From Homarus americanus (taxonomy: Eukaryota > Arthropoda > Malacostraca > Decapoda > Nephropidae), in assembly GCF_018991925.1 (NCBI RefSeq), contig NW_024711869.1, positions 1 to 64,000 on the forward strand: a stretch of DNA of 64,000 nucleotides, in the 5' to 3' direction. The translations under genes were made by a program, and so were the position numbers. The notes beneath the pieces are model-generated. The model had not been told where the DNA came from and made no database searches. It was given only the letters and a program-made list of their open reading frames with translations. Shown here one piece after another: positions 12,680 through 24,763 of the stretch (positions are counted from its first letter, which is position 1; each line of letters starts with the position of its first letter).

Positions 12680-13029
12680 AAGACTTCGTTATGTCATCAC
12701 CCAATCGATAAACAAAAGTAGAATATTAAGTGCGACAGATAGACTGGGATATTAAGAATGGTTAAGTCACCCTCGAGGTTTCTAGTGAAGACAAATGGCC
12801 GAAGCGAAAGGAATGGAAAATATGAAGCTGAAAGAATATAAATGAGAGAATTGAATGATAAATGATCCTGAGACGACGGAGAACTAGAAACTCGAGGAAA
12901 AGTCCACAGAAGAAAGAAATAAGGAGAAAGAGGAGGAAAGAATAAAGAGAGATGGGAATTTAACAGTAAATGGAAGACGGACCATAAAAAACGGGAAATT
13001 TTAGGACTAACACTACTGTTATTATAAGA
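12680..13029. other. Unique purine-leaning stretch, nothing recognised
   Basis: No tandem repeat, mobile element or supported open frame. Confidence 0.4.
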
Positions 13030-13410
13030 CTAATACCAACACAACTACCACCATCACTAACACCAACACTACCATCACCTCTACCACCACCACCACTACC
13101 ACTACGACCACTACCACTACCACTACGACCACCCACCACCCACCACTACCACTACCACCACCACTAACACCAACACTACCATCACTCTACCACAACTACC
13201 ACTACCACTACGACCACTACCACTACCACTACGACCAACGACCACCACCATCACCACTACCACCATCACTAACACCAACACTACCATCACCTCTACCACC
13301 ACCACCACTACCACTACACCACTACGACCACTACCACTACCACTACGACCACCACCACCACCACTACCACTACCACCACCACTACCACCACGACCACCAC
13401 GACCACCATA
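13030..13410. repeat. ACC/ACT/ACG triplet array
   Basis: Triplets ACC, ACT and ACG repeat in longer composite units. A block of about 140 bases with ACACCAACACTACCATCACC recurs near 13040, 13165 and 13270. Confidence 0.92.
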
Positions 13411-13589
13411 ACTTCGTGATTAGAATCACCAGTTTCTCTGCCTTATTTTAACTGATGGAAAAATAAGTTTAAATTAAGTTATCTCGGAGTTATTACTGTT
13501 TATTAAAATCTATCCCGAGTCGAGGACCTGTTTATTAGTTATGATTAATGAGGTGGTGGCCTGAGAGCTCTTGTGTGTTATAAAAAGGG

Positions 13590-13910
13590 AGGGTTAGAGA
13601 GAGAGGGGGGTGGGTAGAGGGAGGGGTGAGGTGAGGTGAGGAGGGTTAGAGAGGGTGTGGTAGAGAAAGAGTGAGGGTAGGGGTGAGGAGGGTTAGAGAG
13701 AGGGGGAGAGTATGGAAGAGAAAGAGAAAAGTGTGTGTGTGAGAGAGAGAAAGAGAGAGAGAGGGTGAAGAAGGCACAGATAGAGAGAGAGAGAGGGGGG
13801 GAGAAGGAGAGAGGAGAGGAGGAAGGTGAAGGAAGGTGGTAGAGAGGAGAGCTTGGAAGAAGGAGCTGGAGAGAAAGGAGAAAGAGGAGAGAGAGAGAGA
13901 GAGAAGAAAA
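13590..13910. repeat. GA-rich tract with GGGTTAGAGAG units
   Basis: GGTTAGAGAGAG and GGTGAGG words at the start pass into GAGAGA-dominated DNA. Confidence 0.85.
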
Positions 13911-13921
13911 TACTCTAAGAT

Positions 13922-14148
<227 letters not shown>

Positions 14149-14330
14149 TCTACAGGAGATACTTCAGTAAGTCTCTTCACTACTGTCACTTCAGGAAGCC
14201 AACACAAAGCCCATCACCGTGAAACTTTTAAAATATTTTATATAGAAACACGAGACTCACTCCACCATTTTCCGCGCTGTAAACATTGAAAATTTGGTTT
14301 AGACTTTAGGGACTCACCTAACAATTTCCC

Positions 14331-14372
14331 TGTGTGTGTGTGTGTGTGTTACATACACACACACACACACAG
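14331..14372. repeat. (TG)n-(CA)n palindromic hairpin
   Basis: A (TG)n run is followed after the short loop TTACATA by a (CA)n run, which makes an almost perfect inverted repeat of about 18-bp arms. Confidence 0.92.
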
Positions 14373-14466
14373 ACCAAAGAAAACAGTGAACCGAGTGACA
14401 CCCACAACTTTTCAACTACAAAGGCTTCCTACTGTACTGAACACAGCTGTTAATCTCGCCCTCTTG

Positions 14467-15195
<729 letters not shown>

Positions 15196-15650
15196 AGTTC
15201 GTCTGTTTTAAAAAGAATTAAAAAATCAGTTTAATCACCGTGTTCGTAAACATCTAACACTTTCCACCTCACACACAACACCCCATCAACATTCACACAA
15301 CAATAGATGCTTTCCCCACACCAAAACACAATAGAACACTACCACCCACTTCAACCTTTATTGCTGGCGAGGGGGAGAGACGAGGGGTATTTTGCGGTAG
15401 GTGTAAACTCTTATAACACTTAACTGGGGTTTGGGAAGTCAGAGATAGGTCCCACACAATACCTGGGCCACATAGTGAAGATATAAAACACCTGAAAGGA
15501 GTTTTGTCCAGGTATTGTTATGGTCGAGCTTCCAATACGATAATAATCCGCGCTGCTGGTGTCTGGCAACTCACCTGATAAATGTTGTCAACTGGTGAGC
15601 ATTGTTTTTGTTTTTATCGATGTTATTTTTGTGAGTGTGTGCTCCCCTGT
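15196..15650. other. Unique stretch with a strong minus-strand splice donor
   Basis: On the minus strand ATTTATCAG|GTGAGTTG occurs with the intron side starting at 15574, a near-perfect donor. The minus sequence before it (to about 15665) is open in one frame for about 36 codons but lacks a clear acceptor or start. A transcript end or first exon is possible, not shown. Confidence 0.25.
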
Positions 15651-15714
15651 GTCCTTCATTCTCCCTCCAACCTCTCACTTTAACCCCTCCATCTCCTCCC
15701 TAAATCCCTATCCC

Positions 15715-16345
15715 ACTCTCTTAATCCCTCCCTTACTCTCCTCACACCTCCCTAACTCTCCCTCACACGCCCTCATCTCCCTCACACACCCCCTACCTCA
15801 CACGCCCCCTTACCTCCCCCTCACACGCCCCCTACCTCCCCCACACGCCCCACTTCCCCACACTCCCCACTCTCACTCTCCTCACACTCTCCCTTACTCT
15901 CCCTCACACGCTCCCTTACTCTCTCACACTCTCCCTACTTCCTCCTCTCACTCTCCCATACTTCCATCACACGCCCTACTCTCCCTCTCACTTCCTTACT
16001 CTCCTCTCAACTATCCCTTACCTCCCCCCACACGCCCCCTTACCTCCCCCACACCTCACCTCACACTCCCCACCCCCTCACACCTCCCCACTCCCTCACA
16101 CGCCCCTCACTCTCCCTCACACCTCCCCTACCTCCCCCACACGCCCCCACTCTCCTCACACCTCCCTACCTCCCTCCTCACTCCCTTACTCTCCCTCACA
16201 CGCCCCTACTCTCCCTCATTCTCCTTACTCTCCCTTACTCCTCCCTCACACTCTCCTACTCTCCCTCACACTCTCCTTACTCTCCTTACTTTCCCTCACA
16301 CTCTCCCTCACACTCTTCCTCACACTCTCCCTTACTCTCCCTTGC
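15715..16345. repeat. CTCCCTCACACGCCC minisatellite
   Basis: Units of about 18-22 bases with the words ACTCTCCCTCACAC and CCTCCCCCACACGCCCC repeat about 30 times with many small indels. The open plus frame over it (Pro/Ser/Leu/His-rich) is a repeat artefact. Confidence 0.92.
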
Positions 16346-16640
16346 ACTAGTTTCAGGTGTTATAGCAGTACAGTGTCAACAAGCACCTGGTCTGACCCCT
16401 CGCTAAATGACCTTAATAGACTTACCTACGTCACCACCCTCTCGACTGACCCACAGGGGGACTCGGAATTTGATAGCAATTAGAGTTAGAATTAGAAAAG
16501 GTCTCCTAGTTTCAATTGAGGTCAGGAAGCTACAGAATTTAGCGTTTAGTTAAATAGGTCTAGGTGAGGGGGGGGGAGGGAGGGGAATTTGGTAACGTAT
16601 GGTATTAAATTTTGTAACATTTACGAAGAGAATTAGAAAT

Positions 16641-16644
<4 letters not shown>

Positions 16645-16696
<52 letters not shown>
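16645..16696. repeat. (GT)n microsatellite
   Basis: About 26 GT units. Confidence 0.97.
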
Positions 16697-16698
<2 letters not shown>

Positions 16699-16809
16699 CA
16701 GCTGACTCTGGAGGCTGTAGTCTACATCAATTTCCACTGGGCTTCATTACACAGCTTACCTTTCCCAAGCTTACCCAGCATTAGACTCTCTCACTACTGT
16801 CTGCCTGCT

Positions 16810-17252
16810 TCCACCTCTCTCCTCCTTTCTTTCTCCTCCTCCTCTCCTCCCTCTTCTCCCAGATCTTCCGAGCGTTCCTGACTAAACCCTATATCTCCCT
16901 GCCCTAACCAGCTCCCTCTCCTTGCCTTTCACTCACTCCTCACCCTCTCCCTTTCATCATCACTATCTACTTCCTTCTCACCTCCTTTCCTCCCCATTAT
17001 TACTCTACTCTTCCTTTCTTACCTCTTACCTCGTCCCTCCTTTCTCATCTCTTTTATCATCATTCTTCTCCCTCCATCCCCTATCACCCTCACTCACACC
17101 ACTACCACCACCACCATCACTACCACCATTACAATCACCACCACCACCACTACCACCATTACCACCATCACCACCACTACCACCACCACCACCACTACCA
17201 CCACCACCACTACCACCATTACCACCATCACCACCACTACCACCACCACCAC
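16810..17252. repeat. CT-rich tract passing into a (CCA)n array
   Basis: Pyrimidine-rich DNA to about 17095, then CCA triplets with ATT and ATC interruptions at 17096-17252. The (CCA)n translates on the minus strand to a Gly/Ser/Asp/Asn run. Confidence 0.92.
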
Positions 17253-17400
17253 ATACTCTCACACACCGGGGAGCCTTTAGGCCAAAAACATAAGAGCTGG
17301 CTTGTAACTTTTCCTCACCTTCTATGTGACTTTCACTCACTGCCAACCTTTCACTGGGAAGAAAGTTCTCTTTCCCACCGTGTGAAAGCCTTACCCGCAC
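17253..17400. other. Unique segment open on both strands
   Basis: A minus frame (RLSHGGKENFLPSERLAVSE...) continues into the Gly-rich repeat frame. It contains GAAG|GTGAGG, a good minus-strand donor. However a plus frame of similar length and quality is open over the same bases, so coding status is undecided and no CDS is called. Confidence 0.25.
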
Positions 17401-17493
17401 CGTCAGTAATTCTGATAGTTTGATCTTTAATTATCCTTTTTTATTTATGAACTTTCCTTGTTTATGGCTCTACGTGTGTATATAGAGTTTTCA

Positions 17494-17494
17494 A

Positions 17495-17571
<77 letters not shown>
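17494..17571. repeat. Two (CA)n runs
   Basis: (CA)n at 17494-17535 and about 17543-17571, separated by TGACATA. Confidence 0.95.
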
Positions 17572-17572
<1 letters not shown>

Positions 17573-17665
17573 CGTGGGTAGTTTTTCCTCAGTAAATCCA
17601 GGTTTAGTTACGGTTTCATCAGAGTTCTGGTGAGTTTTGCTTTGGCCATTTCTGTCTAGGTTCCA

Positions 17666-17875
17666 GGTGGTGGTGGGTGGTGGTGGTGGTGGTGGTGGTG
17701 GTGGTGGTGGTGGGTGGTGGTGGTGGTGGTGGTGGGTGGGTGAGGTGGTGGTGGTGGTGGTGGTGGTGGGTGGTGGTGGTGGGTGGTGGTGGTGGTGGTG
17801 GTGGTGGTGGTGGTGGTGGTGGTGGTGGTGGTGGTGGTAGGTGGTGGTGGTGGTGGTGGTGGTGGTGGTGGTGGT
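17666..17875. repeat. Long (GGT)n microsatellite
   Basis: About 210 bases of GGT with extra-G slips. Frames give poly-Trp, poly-Val or poly-Gly and are artefacts. Confidence 0.98.
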
Positions 17876-17897
17876 GAAGGAATTAAAGTTTGTGTGT

Positions 17898-17899
17898 GA

Positions 17900-17946
<47 letters not shown>
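17898..17946. repeat. (GAAA)n microsatellite
   Basis: About twelve GAAA units. Confidence 0.97.
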
Positions 17947-17948
<2 letters not shown>

Positions 17949-18203
17949 CAAATAAAAAACTACATTAACATCATATATAACAAAATTAACAATTATCTCT
18001 CTAGCATAAAGACTAAACTAAGATCACACCAAACACGGACTCTACAGTGTTATCTTACTACTTCAATAACCTGTATGTGTCTATAAGATACTGGCAATAT
18101 TAAAAAATAGATATGTCTGTCGCAACTATACTTAAAATGCCTTAAAAATCACCTGTTATATGTTATTAATTGGTTATTTTTTGCTATATATAAGTACAAG
18201 TTA

Positions 18204-18480
18204 TGCGTATGGTGGAATAAGAGGAGGAAGAGGAGAGAGTGGAAAAGGAGGAGGAAGAGGAGGAGGAAGAGGAGGAAGAGGGAAAGGAGGAGGAGGAGGA
18301 AGAGATTCAATTGAGATGAAGATGGGGAGTGAGAGTGAGGGGGGGGTGAAGGGTGAGGGGTAAGGGGTGAGAGGGGTGTGAGAGGGGTGAAGGAAGAGAG
18401 GTGGGTGGGGTGAGAGGGGTGTGAGAGGGGTAAGAGGGATGAGGGGTTGGCTAGGTGTGTGTGTGTGTGTGTGTGTGCGT
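18204..18480. repeat. GGA/GAA purine tract, GGGGTGAGA minisatellite and (GT)n
   Basis: GGAGGAAGA words to about 18300, then units around GGGGTGAGAGGGGTGTGAGA to about 18440, then (GT)n at 18453-18480. Confidence 0.88.
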
Positions 18481-18699
18481 GTAGGAATGTTTTGGTTTTT
18501 TTGTTCCCTGATAATATAGTTTGGGTTTAAGTAGTTTTAATCGGGGGTTTATATTATTTCTTGGCTTTATTTTTTATCTCAATTGAGGTGATAATTAATC
18601 TTCTCTTTCTACCTTCCTTAGTTTTGGAAGCCAATATTTACCTGGTTTTACTTTAATGAAAAGGTTAATTATATCCTGGTGTTTCTCTCTATCTCCTTC

Positions 18700-18970
18700 A
18701 GTCTGTCTGTCTGTCTGTCTGTCTGCCTGTCTGTCTATTTCTGGTGTTTTGTCTGCCTGTCTTTTCTGAGTATTTATCTATATCTGTTCGTTCGTCGGTT
18801 CGTCTGTCTGTCTGTCTGTCTGTCTGAGAATTTTTCTATCTGTCTGTCTGTCTGTCTGAGTATTTATCTATCTGTCTGTCTGTCTGTCTGTCTGAGTATT
18901 TATCTATCTGTCTGTTTGTCTGTCTGTATATTTATCTACCTGTCTGTCTGTCTGTCTGAGTATTTATCTA

Positions 18971-19004
<34 letters not shown>
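18700..19004. repeat. (CTGT)n array with GAGTATTTATCTAT spacers
   Basis: CTGT tetranucleotide blocks of 16-36 bases alternate with GAGTATTTATCTAT, a higher-order unit repeated about five times. Confidence 0.95.
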
Positions 19005-19106
19005 ATTAAACCGTGAAGCTGTCCACAGGATAACTTGAACAAATATTAAAGGATTATCACCAAACTTGTTGTGATGATAAATAATAACAAGGTCTCACAA
19101 CCGTTC

Positions 19107-19585
19107 AAGAGTTGTGGGTTGTTATTATACCGAGTTATGACCCATTGTTTTTATTATTCCGAGTTATGACCCATTTGTTGTTATTATACCGAGTTATGAC
19201 CCATTGTTGTTATTATACCGAGTTATGACCCATTGTTGTTATTATACCGAGATATGACCCATTGTTGTTATTATACCGAGTTATGACCCATTGTTGTTAT
19301 TATACCGAGTTATGACCCATTGTTTTTATTATACCGAGCACCCATCGTTGTTATTATACCGAGTTATGACCCATTGTTGTTATTATACCGAGTTATGACC
19401 CATTGTTGTTATACTGAGTTATGACCCATTGTTGTTATTATACCGAGTTATGACCCATTGTTGTTATTATACCGAGTTATGACCCATTGTTGTTATACCG
19501 AGTTATGACTCATTGTTGTTATACCGAGTTATGGCCCATCTGTTGTTATACCGAGTTATGGCCCATCTGTTGTTATTATACCGTT
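19107..19585. repeat. 29-bp minisatellite
   Basis: Unit of 29 bases containing CCGAGTTATGACCCATTG followed by TTGTTATTATA, about 16 copies. Some copies lack six bases (TATTAT) and give 23-base units. Copies are close to identical, so homogenisation is fairly recent. There is no spacer between units, so it is not a CRISPR array. Confidence 0.95.
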
Positions 19586-19879
19586 TTCTGTTGAGTTTAC
19601 CAACACCTGATTCACTGTCACACACTATGGGGGCCTCTGGCTCCTCAAAAACACAATCCCTGGTTACTGCACAAAAGAGTCAAATGAATAATGAGGAATG
19701 ATACAAAAATGACTAAAGAAACAATCATATCGAAATATTAAGAATGAAGTGAAGAACGACACAGAATAAGTAAATAAGAATGAGGATAAGAGGTAATAAA
19801 TGAGGCTGAAGAGGAATAGTTGATAATCCAAGAACGAAGTCACATGAAAATCACTGAATTAGTTACAAAACTTTCCTCT
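19586..19879. other. Unique stretch, nothing recognised
   Basis: No repeat family, supported open frame or site stands out. Confidence 0.4.
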
Positions 19880-20390
19880 ACATAGACCTGGGATGGACCT
19901 GGGATAATTTAATCGAGTCTGAAGGGACCTGATTAGACCTGGGAGGACCTGGGCAGATGTAAGGGACCTGGGTGGACCTGGACAGATGTGAGGGACCTGT
20001 GGACCTGGACAGATGTGAGGGACCTGGGTGGACCTGAACAGACCTGGGAGGGGGACTTGGTCAGATGTAAGAGACCTGGTTGAACCTGATTAAACCTTGG
20101 GTGGACCTGAGCAGATGTGGTAGTCCTGGGTAGACTTGGGTTCACCTGGGAGGGGGACCTAGGAGGGTGACCTGGGAGGGGGACCTGGATGGATCTGACG
20201 GAAGGTAAAGAAACTTGGATTAATTTAGGTGGACCTGGAGACCTGAATAGACCCTTAATGAACCTGTGGTGACCTAAGTGAACATATATGTACCTGAACA
20301 GACCATTAATAGACATGGACGGACCTACACGGACCTGGAGACCTGAGAAGACCCTAATGGACCTGGGCGGACCTGGAAGAAGCGGTTGTC
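19880..20390 (+). repeat. Degenerate GGACCTGG minisatellite
   Basis: The core GGACCTGG, with ACAGATGTGAGG or TGGACCTG variants, repeats every 10-30 bases for about 500 bases. Its reverse complement CAGGTCC is the core of the array at 24990-25205. Confidence 0.88.
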
Positions 20391-20454
20391 AGGGGTGCAT
20401 TACCATATGACTGACGTGGATTGATTCCTTTGAGCATGTGGAGTAAGTTGAACG

Positions 20455-20660
20455 GGAGGAGGAGGGAGGGGGGAAGAAGAGGGGGAGGAGAGGAAGGAGG
20501 AGGAGAAGGGGGAGGTAAGGAGTAAGCAGAGGTAATGGTAAAAGGGGAGGAAGAGCAGAAGGAAGAGGGAGGAATAAGAGGAGGAGGAGTACATGGAAGA
20601 GGATGCAGGCAAGAGTAAAGAGGAGGAAGATGAAGAGGAAGAAGAAGGAAAAATAAGGAA
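20455..20660. repeat. GGA/GAA purine-rich tract
   Basis: Dense GGAGGAAGA words, almost no pyrimidines on the plus strand. Confidence 0.85.
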
Positions 20661-20789
20661 GATTAATAAATAAGCACCACCACCCTCCCCCCCACGCCTT
20701 ACATGTACCCTCCCCTAACCCTCCCCTACATCTACCCCTTACCTCACCCCTACCCCCTCTCCTACACTACTCCTACTACCATACTAAGA

Positions 20790-20990
20790 CTCCAAACCTT
20801 CAAGACCTCCAAACACTTCAAGAAAACTTCAACTCCAGCTCCAACGACAACCTCCAAAAAAGACCTAAGCCTCCAATAAAAACCTCAGCCTCCAAGAAAG
20901 ACCTCAGCCTCCAAGAAAGACCTCAGCCTCCAAAAAAAAAGACTTCAGCCTCCAATTAAACACCTCAACCTCAACATCCAAACTTCCTCC
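20790..20990. repeat. 19-bp CCTCAGCCTCCAAGAAAGA minisatellite
   Basis: Four clear copies near 20870-20930 with more diverged ones on each side. Indels occur in the A-runs. Confidence 0.85.
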
Positions 20991-21134
20991 TCTAAAAAAA
21001 AAATCGGAGGCGGGCACTTTTTGAGGCTTCGCTACACAGGAATAATGACCAATTTGTATTCGTTTCAAGTCTCGTTACTGAAGTTAAACGATCAATTTTA
21101 GAATAACTTGAAGCCTTGGAAATGTAAGGTATTG

Positions 21135-21155
21135 AGAGAGAGAGAAAAAAAAAAA

Positions 21156-21199
<44 letters not shown>

Positions 21200-21260
21200 A
21201 CAGACGGGGATAAACAGATATACACAGGAGAGAGAAACACACACACACACACACACACAC
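21135..21260. repeat. Poly(A), (GA)n and (AC)n cluster
   Basis: About 18 A at 21147-21164, (GA)n at 21165-21197 and (AC)n at 21238-21260. Confidence 0.93.
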
Positions 21261-21264
21261 CTCC

Positions 21265-21905
21265 TCCACCTCCTCCGCCGACTCAAGTCCCTGGAGTTCC
21301 TGCACCTGAGCCCCCAGTGTTTACACAACATTCATACTTCCCAAGCTCTATGCTCCCACCTATTCTCCTCCAAATGCCACACAACGTAAATTATAGAAAG
21401 TGCAAAAAGAGGGCATGCAAGATTATTCTCCCTTCCTACTCCACATATCAAGAAGCGCTCAACACACTGACCCTCTTTGACTCTCACTGCACCATCACCA
21501 CGACCTCATCTCAAATTTGGTAAAAAGCTTACACCATCCTCGACACACCGGCCCTACTACCACCTGAGATCCCTTGTCCGAGAAAATTGCTGTTCGACAC
21601 CACAACCGCATCCAGCCCATATGTGCACGAACTGATCGCCATAAGAACAGCCCAGTCCCAACTTAATAACTTGTAATAAACCAGTGTATTCACTCCAACA
21701 CTGCTCCTTGCACTGTCACTATGAACAATCAGTTTGTTTTTCCCCATCTAGTTATTATATATTTTATCAGCTACTATGTTATTTGTATATTATTTGTAAT
21801 TCGTAACCCATTCCCCAAATATGTAACTGTATATTTTCAGTCTTCTGGCCCAAGGTCTTTTCAATAAACCGCATTATTATTACATATTATTATAAATATT
21901 ATTAT
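21265..21905 (+). mobile_element. 5'-truncated non-LTR retrotransposon, C-terminal RT region and 3' tail
   Basis: The plus strand encodes, across several frames, the typical end of a non-LTR reverse transcriptase ORF: an RLKSL segment near 21275, a connecting segment, then the hallmark KRACKIIL followed by YSTYQEALNTL (about 21400-21475), and further LLPPEIP / RKLL pieces in a shifted frame to about 21690. KRACRIILG...Y..ALxxL is a conserved C-terminal block in many animal non-LTR elements. Then follow an AT-rich 3' region, TGTATATTTTCAG, an AATAAA-like CAATAAACCG near 21860 and an ATT-rich tail. Stops and frameshifts show it is dead. No start or endonuclease domain is present, as expected for 5' truncation. 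Confidence 0.75.
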
Positions 21906-21919
21906 TACACACCTGAGGA

Positions 21920-22247
21920 TTTACGCCCCCTCCTTCCCTCACCTCTCACTCATCAACTTCCTCCCCACCACCTTCTTCCCTCACCTATCACCCGTCCTCC
22001 TCTTCTCACCTCACTTCCTCTCCCACATCACCTCTTCCATACAAGCCCTCAATCCCTCCTCCCCTCACCCCACCCACCTCCTCACCTCCCTTCACCTCAC
22101 CTCACTCTCACCTTCCTCTCTCCTCCCTTCCTCACTCTCACCACCCTACCTCCTGACTGCCCCCTCACTTCCTCCTGCCCCTGCTGACATATTTCCATTT
22201 CCAATAGATGGCACTTTTCTCGCCCTTAAATTTTGGAGGAGGATTTG

Positions 22248-22294
<47 letters not shown>

Positions 22295-22315
22295 GAGAGA
22301 GGAGAGACGAGACAA
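21920..22315. repeat. CT-rich tract, then (GA)n array
   Basis: C/T-rich CTCACCTC words to about 22170. A unique stretch follows, then (GA)n at 22253-22290. Confidence 0.8.
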
Positions 22316-22369
22316 ACAAACAAATAAATAAATCCAAATACATAGAGAGAATATCAAACAAAAATACAG

Positions 22370-22500
22370 AGTAATAGAGACACAAACAGAGAGACAGAGA
22401 GACAGAGAGACAGAAACTCAAACAAAACAAAGAGACAGAGAGACAGATTGACAGAGAAACAGAGACGCAAACACCAACAATTTTATTTATTAGACGGTCT

Positions 22501-22540
<40 letters not shown>
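22370..22540. repeat. GAGACA repeats and (CT)n array
   Basis: CAGAGAGA words at 22375-22465, then (CT)n at 22503-22540. Confidence 0.88.
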
Positions 22541-22543
<3 letters not shown>

Positions 22544-22743
22544 AAGTCTCAGATAAGTTGTTCAGCCATGACACAATGAGGGTATACCAAGGCAGTATTC
22601 GTGGCCCTCTCGGTCTAGTTGAGTTGTCCATTGACCCACATCTGATATCCATTAGAGGGATCATTAGTATTTAAAAAATAGTTTATGCTTATTAGAGCTG
22701 GAGAGGAGAATGGCATCCAGTTGTTGATTCGTCTACATATATT

Positions 22744-23030
22744 AAATAATAATAAGAACAACAACAATAACAACAATAACTATAAACAACAACAACAATA
22801 ACAACAACATTAATAACAATAACAACAACAATAATAAAACAATAACAACAGCAATAAATTCATCAAACAACAATAACTATAAAATAATAAATATTAATAA
22901 CTATAACAAATCAACAATAACTATAACAACAACAACAATAACTATAAATAACAATAACTATAACAACAACAACAATAACAACAAGAACAAAAATAATAAC
23001 AACTATAGCAAAAGAAATTTGAAATAAACA
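22744..23030. repeat. AAC/AATAAC array
   Basis: AAC and AATAAC words repeat with ACTATAA interruptions for about 290 bases. Confidence 0.9.
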
Positions 23031-23085
23031 AAAATATATATATTATTTGTAGTCAAGTTGATCACATTTGTTTATCTGTTTGTAA

Positions 23086-23205
23086 AGAGTCTCCATTTTC
23101 TGTTGAGTCTCCATTTTCTGTTGTCCCGTTTTCTGTTGAGTCTCCATTTTCTGTTAAGTCTCCATTTTCTGTTGAGTCTCCGTTTTCTGTTCAGTCTCTT
23201 AGTTG
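23086..23205. repeat. 18-bp AGTCTCCATTTTCTGTTG minisatellite
   Basis: Six copies of an 18-base unit. One copy is shortened and several differ by one base. Confidence 0.92.
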
Positions 23206-23816
23206 AGTTTCCCAAAAACCTTTAAATTTTTTTGGTGGATTCCTTAATTAAGGAGAACAGGTAGTGGAAGTAGCCCGGCCTTGCTTTCATGCATTAACTT
23301 TACTTTAGAGCGAAAAAAAAAAAAAAAAAAAGAGAGAGATCCATGGCGCCACTTATATATAAACCTACTAAATATATCTTCACTACACGATACATTAACT
23401 CCTATACACCACAAGACCAAGAAATAGACTGAGAACTTTTTTTGTCCATTAAAACTTGTAACAGACGTCCATCATTAATTTCTATACAAATATTTCCCAA
23501 TTAATAAAAAAACGATATTTTTTCCTCCATCGTCAGCAGTTACGAAACGATAATTTTCTATATTTGTACGACATTTGTTTACATTCGTTGCCGCGGAGGG
23601 AAAAAGTTATCGTACAGTCGTCTAGGTAATATGATAAACATCCACCCAGACTTATAGAATTTAATATCTTGTTATTCAGGAATATTATTTAGAGTTTAAT
23701 ACTAACATTTTCTTTCATCTATATTATTTATTATTTGATGTATGAAGAACGTTTATGCTCCTCGTAGAAGGAAATAGGGGTTGGAGCTGTGAGGGATGCT
23801 TCTAATATAATTAACA
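23206..23816. other. Mostly unique AT-rich DNA with one poly(A) run
   Basis: A run of about 20 A at 23311-23330 followed by GAGAGAGA could be the tail of a short retroposed sequence, but no SINE or LINE body is recognised before it. Otherwise nothing was seen. Confidence 0.4.
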
Positions 23817-23860
23817 CACGCACACGCACACACACACACGCACACACACACACACACATT
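23817..23860. repeat. Imperfect (CA)n microsatellite
   Basis: CA units with CG interruptions. Confidence 0.93.
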
Positions 23861-23966
23861 AATAGCTTTCACGTAAAACACAATTTCCCTGACTTACATA
23901 AACTAGTTGTCTTATCTCGAGTTAGAATCTCTTCTCTGGGATCTTGCCAAACCTGAACTGTGATTG

Positions 23967-23968
23967 GC

Positions 23969-24012
<44 letters not shown>

Positions 24013-24178
24013 AGTCCATCGGTCTGTCTGTCTGTCTCTTTCTCTCCCTACATCCTCCTTCTGTCCTCCTCCTCTCTCTCCCTACCTCCCCCTCCCCTTT
24101 CTCTCCCTCACCTCCCCCTCCCCCTTTCTCTCCCTACCTCCCTCCCCCCTTTCTCTCCCTACCCCCCCCTCCCCCTAG
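23967..24178. repeat. (CTGT)n then CTCCC-rich pyrimidine tract
   Basis: CTGT units to about 24035, then repeated TTTCTCTCCCTACCTCCCCC units of about 28-30 bases to 24178. The tract ends in CCCCTAG, which resembles a splice acceptor. Confidence 0.92.
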
Positions 24179-24277
24179 CATCTCTCACCACTGGCGGATG
24201 AAACGACCCAATTTGATGATCGATTTAGAAGAGATAAATTTCAACGACTTGAACACTTGTTTGCGTCTGAACCATGG
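24179..24277 (+). CDS. Weak candidate coding exon, unknown protein
   Basis: After the pyrimidine tract ending in CCCCTAG, 33 codons are open in the frame HLSPLADETTQFDDRFRRDK...FASEPW, a charged and protein-like peptide. It ends at TGG|GTAGAG, a weak donor. Both ends are phase 0, which matches the phase-0 reading of 24764-24802 across an intron of 486 bases. Against it: a second plus frame and a minus frame are also open here, and minus-strand acceptor and donor-like sites exist as well, so strand and frame are uncertain. No family recognised. Confidence 0.22.
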
Positions 24278-24283
24278 GTAGAG

Positions 24284-24763
24284 AGAGAGAGAGAGAGAGA
24301 GACACCCTCCCTCCCTCTCTAACTCCTCCCCCTTTCTCCAATACTTTCTCTCCCCCACGTCTCTCACTCTCTCCCCACCACCACTCTCCCTGGCCATCAT
24401 ACTGTCGCAATTCTGTTTTTCAGCTTGTGTCACGACTCGAGATCTCCTCCTCTCCTTCCTCTCCCCTCTCCCCTCTCTCCCTGCGTCCACTCCTCACTTC
24501 ATCCCCTTCCTCCTCTACCACTTCCTCCTTCTCCTCTCTACCCCCCCCTACCTCCTTCTCTCCCCTCCCTCGTTATCTCACTTTATCTTTCACAACCTTC
24601 CTTCTTCCTCTCTTCCTCCTTCCTCTTCATTATCTCTTCAACCCTCCCCCATTCTCCTCCACCCATCCTCATTCCCCCACCCCTTCCCCACTCCACTTTT
24701 CCTCCTTCCTTCCTCCTTCCTCCCCTTCTTCTCTTCCCCTTTCCTCATCTCTCCCCCTACCAG
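24284..24763. repeat. (GA)n then long CT-rich tract
   Basis: Short (GA)n at 24283-24302, then CTCC/CTTC-rich DNA broken by a unique 60-base piece near 24390-24450, ending in CCCCCTACCAG. Confidence 0.88.

Noticed and set aside
19107..19585. 29-bp repeats considered as a CRISPR array
   Set aside because: Units are contiguous without unique spacers, and the window is eukaryotic. The same reasoning applies to the 71-bp and 17-bp arrays.
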